Source: Eubacterium sp. UBA4343 (GTDB lineage Bacteria > Bacillota > Clostridia > Lachnospirales > Lachnospiraceae). From it: DNA of 6,807 bases. Under the pieces are notes generated by a model that was not told the DNA's origin, did not search any database, and saw nothing but the letters and a program-made list of their open reading frames with translations. The stretch spans positions 2,762-9,568 of the forward strand of contig DGTF01000042.1 of the NCBI GenBank assembly GCA_002394235.1, given 5' to 3'. The position numbers and the translations under genes were made by a program. Position 1 is the first letter of the stretch. Each line of letters opens with the position of its first letter. Positions 1 to 6,807 of this stretch are shown piece after piece.

Positions 1-2
1 TT

Positions 3-3000
3 ACAGACCTCGTAGAAGTGCTGGGTATAACCCACGATACGAACCCTGATGAAAACAGAGAAGAAGAAAATGAATCTGTAATTACGGAAAATGCGGAAGA
101 AAACCCTGCCAACAAAGAGACGGAAGAGAATGAAGCAAACTCCTATGCGAATACGGCGCTCACGCTGAGTGATGTGGAAGTCAGCGAGGCGACAAGGAAG
201 CTCGTGGCGGATGTGGATTCTGTGGAATTTAGCAGCCCGAGCCTTGTGGATGTTAGCAAAGTTGAAGCAGATACTACGGTTGGTCAAATTAAGGAAAGCC
301 GTGGACTGGAATGTGAATATAGTGCAGAGCTGACGGAGGAGCAGATCGCAGAGATTAATGGGCAGTTGGTGGAAGCCGGAGATTGGGCTCTGATTAGCGT
401 GCAACCATTTTCGAGTGAAGAGACGCTGACTGTCACCATGAAGAATGGGGAGCAGTTTGTGGTGAGGGTGACGGATGCGCAGATCTCCACGCATGTGATG
501 ACGGCGGATGGTAAGGATTACGTCATCACTGTGACTTACGGACCGGAGGCGGGCATTCCGGATGGGGCAGTGCTTCATGCTGCTGAAATCACACGGGAGA
601 AGAATGAGGAAGAATTCAAGACCTATACGGAGACAGCGGAAGAACTGTTATCTTCCGATATCCGCGATTTTATCAGAATCTTTGATATTTCCATCATGAA
701 GGACGGCGTGGAAGTCGAGCCGAAGGCACCTGTTTCGGTGTGTATTGAATATACGAAGGGCGTAGAGCTTTTACCGGATTCTCTGATGAAGGTGGTGCAT
801 TTTGCGTCTGCCGGCGCGGAGGTGCTTGAGAATCATACGGAAGAAACAGAAGGGGTCCTGAACAAGGTCACCTTTGAAACCGACAGCTTTTCCGCCTATG
901 CGACTATCAGCGAGCGTCTGGGAGATGTCCTGGCTGCAAAGTGTATCGCATACTTCTCGTTTGATGATGATGCCAGTGGTTTCACGGGGTCAGGGGCGAC
1001 GGCAGCGAGAGTCGGAACCACTCAGCTGCGCGATGGGTACAGTGAGCGGGCTCTCTATCTGGAAGGAAACGGAAATCTGAACGTAACGAAAAATAATGGC
1101 AGTTCACTGCTCACCGGGCTGGATGAGTTTACGGTCTCCTACTGGGCTTATCCGGACCAGAGTCAGATTGGCGAATGGGCGTATTTTATCGCACCGAATA
1201 CGAATGGGCAGTCGTATGCCAGAGAGCAGTATCTCGGCACCTTTCATAATTACGGAACGATCACTGCAGAGCGCTATAATAATACCGGCAGCCGACCGGA
1301 TAGCGCCACAGTCAGCACTTCACTGAATGAGTGGCATCATGTGGCAGTGGTTTATAAGAACGGCGCTACGGAACTATATCTGGATGGGAAGCTGGCAGAC
1401 AGCGAGAACAGCTCTGTGCAGATCCGGAACCTTCTGGGTGGCAACAGTATTTTCCAGATCGGAAAAGGAAACTGGGGCAGCGGTGAATATTATCATGGCT
1501 ATCTGGATGAGTTCGCTGTCTTCAATTCCGCCCTTACTGCTGAAGAGGTCGCGAAGGTCTGCGATAACGCATATTATCATGACGCAAAGAAGGTCAGTGT
1601 AACGGATCTGCGTGACGGGCAGAGCGTGATCATCTACAACAAAATCTGGAATAACAGTACGAAAAAGTATGATTATTATGCTGTCGCAGAGGACGGAACA
1701 CTGGCTCCGGTTTATGATGTCAGTGATACCATCTACTGGCGTCATGATTCTTCGCTTGAGTGGAAACTGATCGTCTATTACCAGACGGAAAGGGATGCAA
1801 ATGGCAATCCTGTGACGGACGAGGACGGCAATCCCGTTTATGTACTCGATGAACACGGCGAAAAAATAGAAAGCGGTTACTACGAGTTTTATAATGAGGC
1901 AACCGGGAAATATCTGGCGCCTCAGTCAGGAAGCTGGAGCGCCGATGCGCCTTTTGGCGTCAACCTGGAGGGGCGCCGGAACAGCCAGTATGCGTCGACG
2001 ATAGAGAGCTGGGATCCGTCTGCCAACCAATATTACGGGTATCGCTATGACAAGGATGGAACAGGAAATGCTGTACTGAACACCGCGTCAAGCACGGAGA
2101 CATCCGAACACAGGGACTGGGAGTTCTTCTTTGCGACAACGGAAATCCTGAAGGAAGGCGAGCTGGAAACTGTTGAGACGGTAACGAATCCGAATGGTCT
2201 GACGATTAAGATGCAGAATTTCCCGGGCCAGGCGATCTATACCGGTGAATATGATCCACATGGAAATCCGCGGGTGAGAAAGGATAGAACAGCTTATCTG
2301 GAGACGCCTCTTCATGGGCAGGGAGGATATAACGGGGGAATAGCTACACAGGGGATATTAAAAGACCTGATGTCGAGTGGTTGGCCACAGATTACCGGCG
2401 GAGGCAATCTTAGCACGATCTACAACAATCAGACGACAGTTGATGGCCTGTTCATCAAAAGTATTTATGATGAAACCGGGTATTATGAGTACAGTGCTTT
2501 TAATAATTATGCATATCTGGGAGATTCCGATCGATTTACGGTATATAAGCAGATAGGATCCCCGAGCAACCTCAAAGGAAATCAGGGAGATACTGGAAAA
2601 GACCGTTTTTACTATAAAAGAGGGAATTTCTATCCGTACAATGCAATTAGTCCGGATACGATCTCAGAAAATAAAAATTATTATGACGAAGACGGGAATT
2701 TGCTTGCGCAGAATGATCCTCGATATGGAGAAACTCTGTTTAAAACTATAAAACCGAATGGTTTGCAGGATAGTACAGCGCATGGTGAGTCAAATGGCAC
2801 GGACTATTATTTCGGTATGACCATCGACGCCAACTTCATGATGCCGGCCGGCGGACGTGATGACCGCAATAACCCCGTCACCTTTGAATTCAATGGCGAC
2901 GATGACATGTGGGTCTATATCGACGGCGTGCTGGTGCTTGATCTGGGCGGCATCCACGATGCAAGAGCCGGAAAGATTGATTTTGAGAGCGGACAGATCA

Positions 3001-6000
3001 CGTATGCCTTCCCGTCGGAAAACTCCAGACCGACAACCATCAAAGGCTGCTTTGAGAGGGTCGGCGTTCTTCCGAACGGTGATCCGTGGGACGCAAACCG
3101 TGTCGATGAGTTCTTCAGCGGCAATACTTTCAAGGATTACAGCACCCACACCATGAATATGTATTACATGGAGCGCGGTGCCGGTGCATCCAACCTGCAT
3201 GTGAAGTTCAATCTTCCGATTGTCGAAGAAGGCAAATTTACCGTTGAGAAGAAGCTGGAGGGCGCCAACGGGGAATATGCCAATCAGAAGTTTGCCTATA
3301 AGGCCTACAGGGTGCAGAAGGTTCAGGGACAGGATCGCGAGAGTGTCATCAATCCGTCTTCAGATGCAGGTATTACCTGCGTCTATGAAGGAACCAATAC
3401 GCCGGTGCCCTTTGATGCTGACGGCACATTCTACCTGAAGGCAGGGGAGAAAGCGGTCTTTTCCGTCGGCGATCAGATGATCCGTTACTATGTAAAAGAA
3501 GTCGGCGTTGATCCGGATGACTTTGATGTTTATCTCAACAATGATGCCAATCCGGCAGCGCTTGTGAACGGAGAAGTCTCCAGTACTGTTGACACCGTGC
3601 AGAACCGCGCCCACCTTTTATATCGGAATAAAGCAAAAAAGCCGGGGCTCCTGCATATTACCAAGAAGGTGTTCAGTCCGGATCCGATAACGGATGATCC
3701 GAGATTTGAATTTTATGTGTATCTGGAGAACACGGACGGAGAAATCGTTCCCTATAAGAACGGTAAATATTATGTCACCAAAAAGACGGAAACAGGCTGG
3801 GATTATTATGAATATGCAAATGGCAGTCTGGTAAGAACAGCTGATCAGACAAAGCCGGTCTCCTATGAAGCGGGCCCCTACGGTGCCATCGGGAATATAC
3901 CGGACGGCTATACGATAGAGGTGAAGGATCTTCTGCCCGGTACGCATTTCCTTGTCACGGAGCGCCTGGACAGGATTCCCGAAGGTTACAGCTACTATGG
4001 CAAGACCCTGACCGCGGACACTTATGATGCCGTGGCGACGGACGCCAAATACAGCGGAACCGCACCGGATGGAAGAATTAAAGAAAGCACTGCGGCGGAT
4101 GTAATCGTCACCAATGTGACGCAGGACTTCGGAATTCTGAAGGATCTCGAGATCAGGAAAATCTGGAAAGGTGACAACGCACATCCGGAGGAAATCACTT
4201 TTACGGTTCAGGCGACCGCTGATAAGAGTGACGGCACGACAGAGTATTACGATGTTGATGCGCTGAAAGATAATGGATCAGATAAGGAATTTAAACTGAA
4301 CGAGGGCAACTCCTGGCATACAAGAATCGATCATCTCCCGGGTCTGACAGCGGACGGGCGGTTTATCATGTATCATGTGACGGAAAACCACGTAGAAGGT
4401 TATGTCGGTCAGGAAAAGGATGTGACCGATCAGATCACGGTCTGTAATCTGAAGGTGGTCAGACTCTGGCAGGAGGGTGAGACCGGGCCGGAGACAGTCG
4501 GCATCAAGGTCAAAAACAGCGCCGGGAAGTACTATGCGGGAACGGATTCCGACGGAAATGCCGTGTTCAATGATTCCGGAACCGTCTTCGAACTGAAGAA
4601 GTCGGAAGGGTACGAAAAGAGCTTCTATCACCTGCCGATGGACGACACGTATACAGCGGCTGAGATTGTGAACGGCGAGGAAACGGCCTCGGGCGGTCTT
4701 GCGCTCTACAGGAGTACGGTGATCGCATTTGATATCGAAAATGAACCGATCGGCCAGCAGGTGGATCCGGACGCGCCCGGAGATAACCCGGAGATCCATA
4801 AGCGGATCGATGCGCTGCGGGACGGCAAAGCGAATCCGGACTCGCCCCATACCGGCGAGGAGTTCACCGATCTGTACCGCCTGTATCTGGATTATAAGGT
4901 CAACTCGATACAGGAACCGGCCGGTGTCGATCTGTTGTTCATTATCGACCACTCAGGCAGTATGAATAACGAGGACTATCAGGGGAATCCCCATCGTGCC
5001 CGTGCTGTTCAGGATGCCCTGAACGGCGGGAGCGGTGTGATTGCCGAATTCCTGAACATGAATGAGAATAATCAATGGGCGGCTGTCGGTTTTAAAGGTC
5101 CGAGCGGAGCTTATTACAGGCCGTGGATATATGAGGCGTGGCGCCCCACTATCATTCTGGACAACACGAACGCGGGCCGCAGGGACAGTGAAATCCTCTC
5201 CTCTGACGGAACGTCCTTTACAAGAACAAATAACGGAGTCAGCCTTCCAAATGAGGGCGCAACCAGACTTACAAATTATACGGCCGGACTCTGGAGGGCA
5301 GAGCAGTTTCTTCTTGATCCGCAAGTGCAGGCGGATCAGAAAAAGAAAGTAGTCATCTTCATCAGCGACGGCATTCCGACCCTTCATATTCCGAATCTGG
5401 GAGGTTCTCTGTCAGGCGCAGGCAGTGCAGATGGCAGTTACTATTATCCGGACGGGATCGGCGGCTGTCCTGATCAGGCACTTATAGAATTCGGTTACTT
5501 CGTCAATGACATGAAAGCCAATGGCTATTCATTCGGCGGAAACATGGAGTTCTATACGATTGGATTCGGCGGATCCATGCAGACGGCAACCGGTTCGGCC
5601 CTGCTTCAGAATATGCTGATGAGTGCGTACGGTGCTGCAGCCTATGATGATGTCCCTGAGGGGCATTTCATGACCATCAATGATATCGATGGAAGCGGGG
5701 CCTACAACCTCACGGCAGCGGATAAACTGAAAGATGACCTTCGGATTATCACCGGTCTCAAGGAAACCTTCACGAATATTGTGATTGAGGATGATCTCAG
5801 TCAGTATGTTGATCTTTACGGTCTCATGGCAGAGAGTGACTCCACGGCGATACTGAGAGCAGCCGGCGCGAAGGTGACAATGACAGATCCGGACCATACG
5901 GACCGGACGATTACGCTTTATGAAAACGGAACGCTGACCGAACAGAATAACCTGAGCGGCGGTAAGAAGATCCTGAAGGAAGTTGTCTATGACAAGGCCG

Positions 6001-6807
6001 CGAAGACGGTGAGGGCAGTATTTGCCGAGGATTACCAGGCGCAGCCAGGCCTCACTTATACCTTGTCCTTTGATGTACAAACAACCGATGCTGCGTATGA
6101 CAAATATGCGGAATCGGGGTATGACAAGGTGACAGGCGAAGACGGACGTCAGACGGATATCGTGGGAGATGAGGATACGGACTATCTTGGAACGAATCCT
6201 GCCAACACGACCAGTTCCGGAAAAGCCGGTTTCCACTCAAATGACAACGCAAAGGCTTCCTATAAGCATAATGGAACGGATGAGCACAAGGACTATCCGC
6301 ATCCGGTGATCCAGGCGTTTGCCGCGGAGATGCATCTTCTGAAAACGGATCAGACAGGAAAGCCTCTGGCCGGAGCAAAGTTCAAACTGTATAAGGATGC
6401 TTACGATCCTGCAGATACTGACGAAGCCAGAGCAGCCAATGAAGCCAACCGCATCGGCAATGAGATGACAGCCGTGCTGAAAGGAACCGGAGAGAATCAG
6501 ATTGCGGAGATCGGGGTGAAAGACCTGAAACCCGGCACTTACTATCTTGTAGAGACCGAGGCCCCGGCAGGCTATTATATGAGTGAACCTGTGAAAATCG
6601 AGGTCAAAGTCAGGACCACGATGAATAATACAGTTTCGCAGGATACGGTTGATGTGACAGCATCGATCGGCGGCAATCCGGTGGCCGGGGATAAACTGAG
6701 CCATTCCGAGGGTGCCTGGACGCTCAAAATTATGAATACAGCCGGCTACGAACTTCCATCCACCGGCGGCCCCGGAACACGGATCTTCACGATCCTCGGC
6801 AGCATCC
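3..6807 (+). CDS. Giant LPXTG-anchored multidomain surface adhesin (LamG, fibro-slime/PA14-like, CnaB-type, VWA, SpaA-like), partial at both ends
   Basis: One reading frame is open across the whole window: 2,268 codons with neither a start nor a stop of its own here. The protein is predicted to be secreted and covalently attached by sortase, acting outside the cell in adhesion to host, plant or microbial surfaces. Domains in order are an acidic linker, an N-terminal beta-rich module, a LamG-like domain, an unassigned aromatic module, a fibro-slime/PA14-like domain, four CnaB/FctA-like modules, a VWA domain inside a split isopeptide domain, a SpaA-like domain with the E-box ETEAP, and LPSTG at residues 2251-2255. 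The signal peptide must lie upstream. In-frame ATGs inside the window (for example at 438) are internal methionines, because the frame is already open before them. The hydrophobic anchor has barely begun at the right edge. No gene name is recognised. The surface-adhesin call is secure; the ligand is unknown. Confidence 0.95.
48..140 (+). other. Acidic Glu/Asn-rich low-complexity linker (residues 16-46)
   Basis: By hand count, 31 residues contain 12 Glu, 7 Asn and 1 Asp, with only one Lys and one Arg and no aromatic residue. This is typical of a disordered, charged spacer just after the signal peptide of a large Gram-positive surface protein, so the true N-terminus is probably not far upstream. 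It is a composition call only; no function is assigned. Confidence 0.75.
180..905 (+). other. N-terminal beta-rich module of large Clostridia surface proteins (residues about 60-301)
   Basis: This stretch has alternating hydrophobic and polar residues with landmarks I associate with the N-terminal region of very large Clostridia/Lachnospiraceae wall proteins: VITVTYGPEAGIPDGA from residue 174, FDISIMKDGVEVEPKAPVSV from 227, and VTFETDSFSAYA at 289-300. The landmarks suggest two or three small Ig-like sandwiches. It may shield or space the binding domains that follow. I recognise the pattern but cannot give a precise family name. Cys104 and Cys247 fall here. The link to known proteins is from memory and unverified. 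Confidence 0.55.
942..1568 (+). other. Laminin-G / concanavalin-A-like lectin domain (residues about 314-522)
   Basis: The segment has the standard signature order of the LamG-like jelly-roll fold (Laminin_G_3 type). It opens with AYFSFDDDASGF (316-327), followed by a LYLEGNGNLNV strand and EFTVSYWAYP. Next comes the highly typical WHHVAVVYKNG starting at W444 and then LYLDGKLA around residue 460. It closes with GYLDEFAVFNSALTAEEV (499-516). The length of about 205 residues fits the family. Such domains bind carbohydrate or protein ligands, often with a calcium ion, and are common in bacterial adhesins and glycan-degrading enzymes. No catalytic residues are apparent, so binding is the expected role. 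Cys314 and Cys520 sit at the two ends of the domain and could in principle approach each other. Confidence 0.88.
1590..2165 (+). other. Unassigned aromatic-rich module between LamG and fibro-slime domains (residues about 530-722)
   Basis: This region is rich in Tyr, Trp and Gly. It begins with VTDLRDGQSVIIYNKIW, passes WKLIVYYQTE, GYYEFYNEATGKYLAPQSG and YYGYRYDKDG, and ends with DWEFFFATTEI. Recurring strand-turn units with a late W-E-F strand recall small beta-trefoil-like or carbohydrate-binding modules, but no diagnostic motif (such as the QxW of ricin-type lectins) is present. I do not recognise it as a named family. Its place between two likely binding domains suggests another ligand-contact or spacer module. 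Three short DxxG turns (separate entry) lie in its middle. Confidence 0.45.
1794..1862 (+). repeat. Short tandem D-x-x-G-N-P-V turn repeat (residues 598-620)
   Basis: Three degenerate units follow one another at the protein level: DANGNPVT (598-605), DEDGNPVYVL (606-615) and DEHGEK (616-621). The DNA is only partly conserved between units (GGC AAT CCT versus GGC AAT CCC). Similar single turns occur later as DPHGNP (around residue 751) and DEDGNL (around 894). These are probably exposed beta-hairpin loops rather than a mobile or regulatory repeat. Confidence 0.55.
2184..3227 (+). other. Fibro-slime / PA14-like domain (residues about 728-1075)
   Basis: The diagnostic core is FEFNGDDDMWVYIDGVLVLD at residues 961-980, followed by LGGIHDARAG. 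This is the fibro-slime (PA14 superfamily) signature with a D-D-D-M-W-V-Y strand and a D-G turn. Upstream parts fit the long Clostridia version: NPNGLTIKMQNF, GGIATQGILKDLMSSGWP (778-795), and YYEYSAFNNYAYLG followed by RFTVYKQ, then KDRFYYKRGNFYPYN. After the core, FFSGNTFKDYSTHTMNMYYM and ASNLHVKFNLP close the sandwich. PA14-like domains bind carbohydrate, in some families through acidic loops and calcium. The Asp966-Asp968 cluster and Asp974/Asp980 are candidate metal or sugar ligands. Family membership is well supported by the motif; the ligand is inferred. Codon use changes within this domain (see findings). Confidence 0.85.
3231..3620 (+). other. FctA/Spy0128-like pilin isopeptide domain 1 (residues about 1077-1206)
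   Basis: The module starts with GKFTVEKKLEGANGEY and continues through FAYKAYRVQ, GTFYLKAGEKAVF and IRYYVKEVG, ending with TVQNRA. This is the strand order of the streptococcal pilin isopeptide-linkage family. Candidate bond residues are Lys1083 or Lys1084 in the first strand, Glu1166 (YYVKE) as catalyst, and Asn1201 in the last strand. An autocatalytic Lys-Asn bond would make the module resistant to stretching and proteolysis. Cys1126 lies in a loop. It is contiguous with the preceding fibro-slime module and forms the first block of the stalk. Confidence 0.7.
3642..4130 (+). other. CnaB/FctA-like isopeptide domain 2 (residues about 1214-1376)
   Basis: It opens with PGLLHITKKVFSP and continues with FEFYVYLENTDGEIV. 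An extended Tyr-rich hairpin follows (KYYVTKKTETGWDYYEYANG). The module then has TIEVKDLLPGTHFLVTERLD and ends in VIVTNVTQDFG. The L-P-G-x-x-x-x-V-T-E motif and the closing V-T-N are typical of this superfamily. Predicted bond residues are Lys1221 or Lys1222, catalytic Glu1320 and Asn1371. It is longer than a minimal CnaB because of the hairpin insertion between early strands, which could be a second contact surface. Confidence 0.7.
4134..4451 (+). other. Cna protein B-type (CnaB) domain 3, complete isopeptide triad (residues about 1378-1483)
   Basis: This is the most classical CnaB unit. The first strand is LEIRKIWKGDNAHPEEITF with the K-x-W motif, followed by KLNEGNSWHTRIDHLPG, then MYHVTENHVEGYVG and the last strand ITVCNL. 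Predicted bond residues are Lys1386 and Asn1482 with catalytic Glu1461. The size of about 105 residues is slightly above the usual 70-100. Cys1481 sits next to the reactive Asn. The role is structural: a rigid, protease-resistant link in the stalk. Confidence 0.8.
4449..4745 (+). other. Degenerate CnaB-like domain 4, Arg in place of the bond-forming Lys (residues about 1483-1582)
   Basis: The first strand LKVVRLWQEGETGPETVGIK parallels the K-x-W strand of domain 3, but the residue two before the Trp is Arg1487 rather than Lys. Later elements are retained: YHLPMDDTYTAAEIVNG with Glu1554, and the final FDIENEP with Asn1580. With Arg in that position the usual isopeptide bond is not expected, unless Lys1484 substitutes. 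The domain overlaps the end of domain 3 by about one residue, as in tightly packed Ig-like strings. An unbonded, more extensible unit just before the VWA head is plausible but inferred. Confidence 0.6.
4788..4900 (+). other. First half of the split isopeptide domain that carries the VWA (residues about 1596-1633)
   Basis: The segment contains EIHKRIDALRDGKANPDSPH followed by the strands LYRLYLDYKV. From memory, this H-K-x-I-D ... D-L-Y-R-L-Y-L-D pattern regularly precedes VWA domains in Clostridia and streptococcal surface proteins. In pilus tip adhesins such as RrgA the VWA domain is inserted into another Ig-like domain, and I infer the same here. Lys1600 is the candidate bond-forming lysine, with its partner after the VWA. 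A short acidic and Pro-rich linker (VDPDAPGDNP) separates this half from CnaB-like domain 4. Confidence 0.6.
4914..5759 (+). other. von Willebrand factor A (VWA) domain with intact MIDAS (residues about 1638-1919)
   Basis: The first strand and metal site read VDLLFIIDHSGSM, giving the D-x-S-x-S motif Asp1649, Ser1651, Ser1653. The third MIDAS element is ATRLTNYTAG, with Thr1757 the likely ligand. The fourth strand VVIFISDGIPT supplies Asp1789. A later strand is EFYTIGFGG at about 1849-1856. All metal ligands expected for a functional MIDAS are present, so divalent-cation-dependent ligand binding is likely, as in the pilus tip adhesins RrgA and GBS104. Two inserts enlarge the fold: about residues 1690-1750 before the Thr, and a Gly/Ser/Tyr-rich loop at about 1796-1822 containing Cys1822. 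These could be ligand-contact arms. Confidence 0.9.
5760..6320 (+). other. Second half of the VWA-carrying split isopeptide domain (residues about 1920-2106)
   Basis: After the VWA come ETFTNIVIEDDLSQYVDLYG, TITLYENGTLTE, VRAVFAEDYQAQPGLTYTLS with FDVQTTD, and finally GFHSNDNAKASYKHNG and YPHPVIQ. The Y-T-L-S-F-D-V strand and the last strand (x-N-D-x-A-x-A-x-Y) resemble the fimbrial isopeptide D2 type, in which an Asn or Asp just before the A-x-x-x-Y pattern joins an early Lys. Asn2080 or Asp2081 is the candidate partner for Lys1600. If so, a single bond would lock the domain from which the VWA protrudes. The assignment is by pattern only, and the catalytic acid is uncertain. Confidence 0.55.
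6324..6740 (+). other. SpaA-like pilin/adhesin domain with canonical E-box (residues about 2108-2247)
   Basis: The domain begins AEMHLLKTDQTGKPLAGAKF, the standard first strand and turn of SpaA-like (prealbumin-type) domains. It continues with LKPGTYYLVETEAPAGYYM and ends in LKIMNTAGYE. The pilin E-box consensus Y-x-L-x-E-T-x-A-P-x-G-Y matches exactly at residues 2180-2191. The expected triad is Lys2114, catalytic Glu2184 and Asn2245. A helix-like Ala/Glu/Asn insert (DTDEARAANEANRIGNE) separates the first two strand groups. It is the membrane-proximal stalk unit, directly followed by the sorting motif with no Pro-rich wall-spanning region. Confidence 0.9.
6753..6807 (+). other. LPSTG sortase sorting signal, cut by the window edge
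   Basis: LPSTG occupies residues 2251-2255 and is followed by GPGTRIFTILGSI, the start of a hydrophobic membrane segment. The window ends before the segment is complete and before the basic tail and stop. Sortase would cleave between Thr2254 and Gly2255 and join the Thr to peptidoglycan or to a pilin lysine. The L-P-S-T-G-G form is typical of pilus and adhesin substrates of Clostridia. It fixes this end as the C-terminus: only roughly 20-35 residues should be missing. Confidence 0.93.

Noticed and set aside
438..440. In-frame ATG considered as the true start of the gene
   Set aside because: The same frame is open upstream to the window edge and encodes a plausible surface-protein linker. No signal peptide follows this ATG and no convincing ribosome binding site precedes it.
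874..1602. Three successive short + strand open frames in an alternative frame (874-1080, 1096-1326, 1327-1602)
   Set aside because: They lie over the end of the N-terminal module and the LamG domain. The main frame gives unambiguous LamG motifs there, so these are shadows and not a frameshifted gene.
2790..3200. Overlapping open frames on both strands across the fibro-slime core
   Set aside because: The frame with the FEFNGDDDMWVYIDG motif is the real one. The others give Arg/Ser-rich or low-information peptides with no ribosome binding site or domain.
3618..4952. Two long antisense open frames (3618-4184 and 4278-4952, - strand)
   Set aside because: Both are opposite the CnaB-type modules and keep no domain logic of their own. 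They arise because few + strand codons in that frame read as stops in reverse.
5529..6236. Antisense open frame of 235 codons on the - strand
   Set aside because: It lies wholly opposite the VWA end and second half of the split domain, whose motifs are clear on the + strand. Its translation is rich in Arg, Ile and His with no recognisable domain, as expected from the complement of a codon-biased gene.
6291..6314. Possible pilin motif (YPK-like) at DYPHPVIQ, which would make this a polymerising backbone pilin
   Set aside because: The lysine used for pilin polymerisation is absent (His in its place) and the W-x-x-x-V-x-V context is missing. The protein fits a tip or wall-anchored adhesin better than a backbone subunit.
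1..6807. Possible defence system, CRISPR array, mobile element, tRNA/rRNA or riboswitch
   Set aside because: The entire window is one coding frame with adhesin domains. I saw no direct-repeat/spacer pattern, transposase, inverted terminal repeats or structured-RNA signature.

Overview
The window is the interior of one very large gene. On the + strand, the frame whose first complete codon is at base 3 stays open to the last base (2,268 complete codons) with no stop, and both ends run off the window. Residue numbers below count that first codon as 1. The protein is a modular Gram-positive surface adhesin. It ends in an LPSTG sorting motif just before the window stops, so sortase is expected to attach it to peptidoglycan or to a pilus. 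Signal peptide, start codon, promoter, membrane anchor, stop codon and terminator all lie outside the window.

The domain mix (LPXTG, E-box SpaA-type domain, CnaB/FctA-like isopeptide domains, fibro-slime/PA14-like module, VWA with MIDAS) and the roughly balanced base composition suggest a Bacillota bacterium. A gut- or rumen-type Clostridia (Lachnospiraceae-like) is my best guess. This is inference from style, not a database match.

Layout from N to C: an acidic Glu/Asn-rich linker (residues 16-46); a beta-rich N-terminal module (about 60-301); a laminin-G/concanavalin-A-like domain (about 314-522); an aromatic-rich module I cannot assign (about 530-722); a fibro-slime/PA14-like domain (about 728-1075); four consecutive isopeptide-type Ig-like modules (about 1077-1206, 1214-1376, 1378-1483 and 1483-1582), the fourth with Arg where the bond-forming Lys should be; a VWA domain with an intact MIDAS (about 1638-1919) that appears inserted in a split isopeptide domain (about 1596-1632 plus 1920-2106); a SpaA-like domain with a canonical E-box (about 2108-2247); and LPSTG (2251-2255).

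A plausible reading is a wall-anchored stalk. Internal Lys-Asn bonds would stiffen the middle and C-terminal part. Three potential ligand-binding heads (LamG, PA14-like, VWA) are spread along it. All 6.8 kb is coding, so there are no intergenic gaps, RNA genes or regulatory sites to report. Codon use changes sharply near base 2810, inside the fibro-slime region, which hints that the gene is a mosaic.
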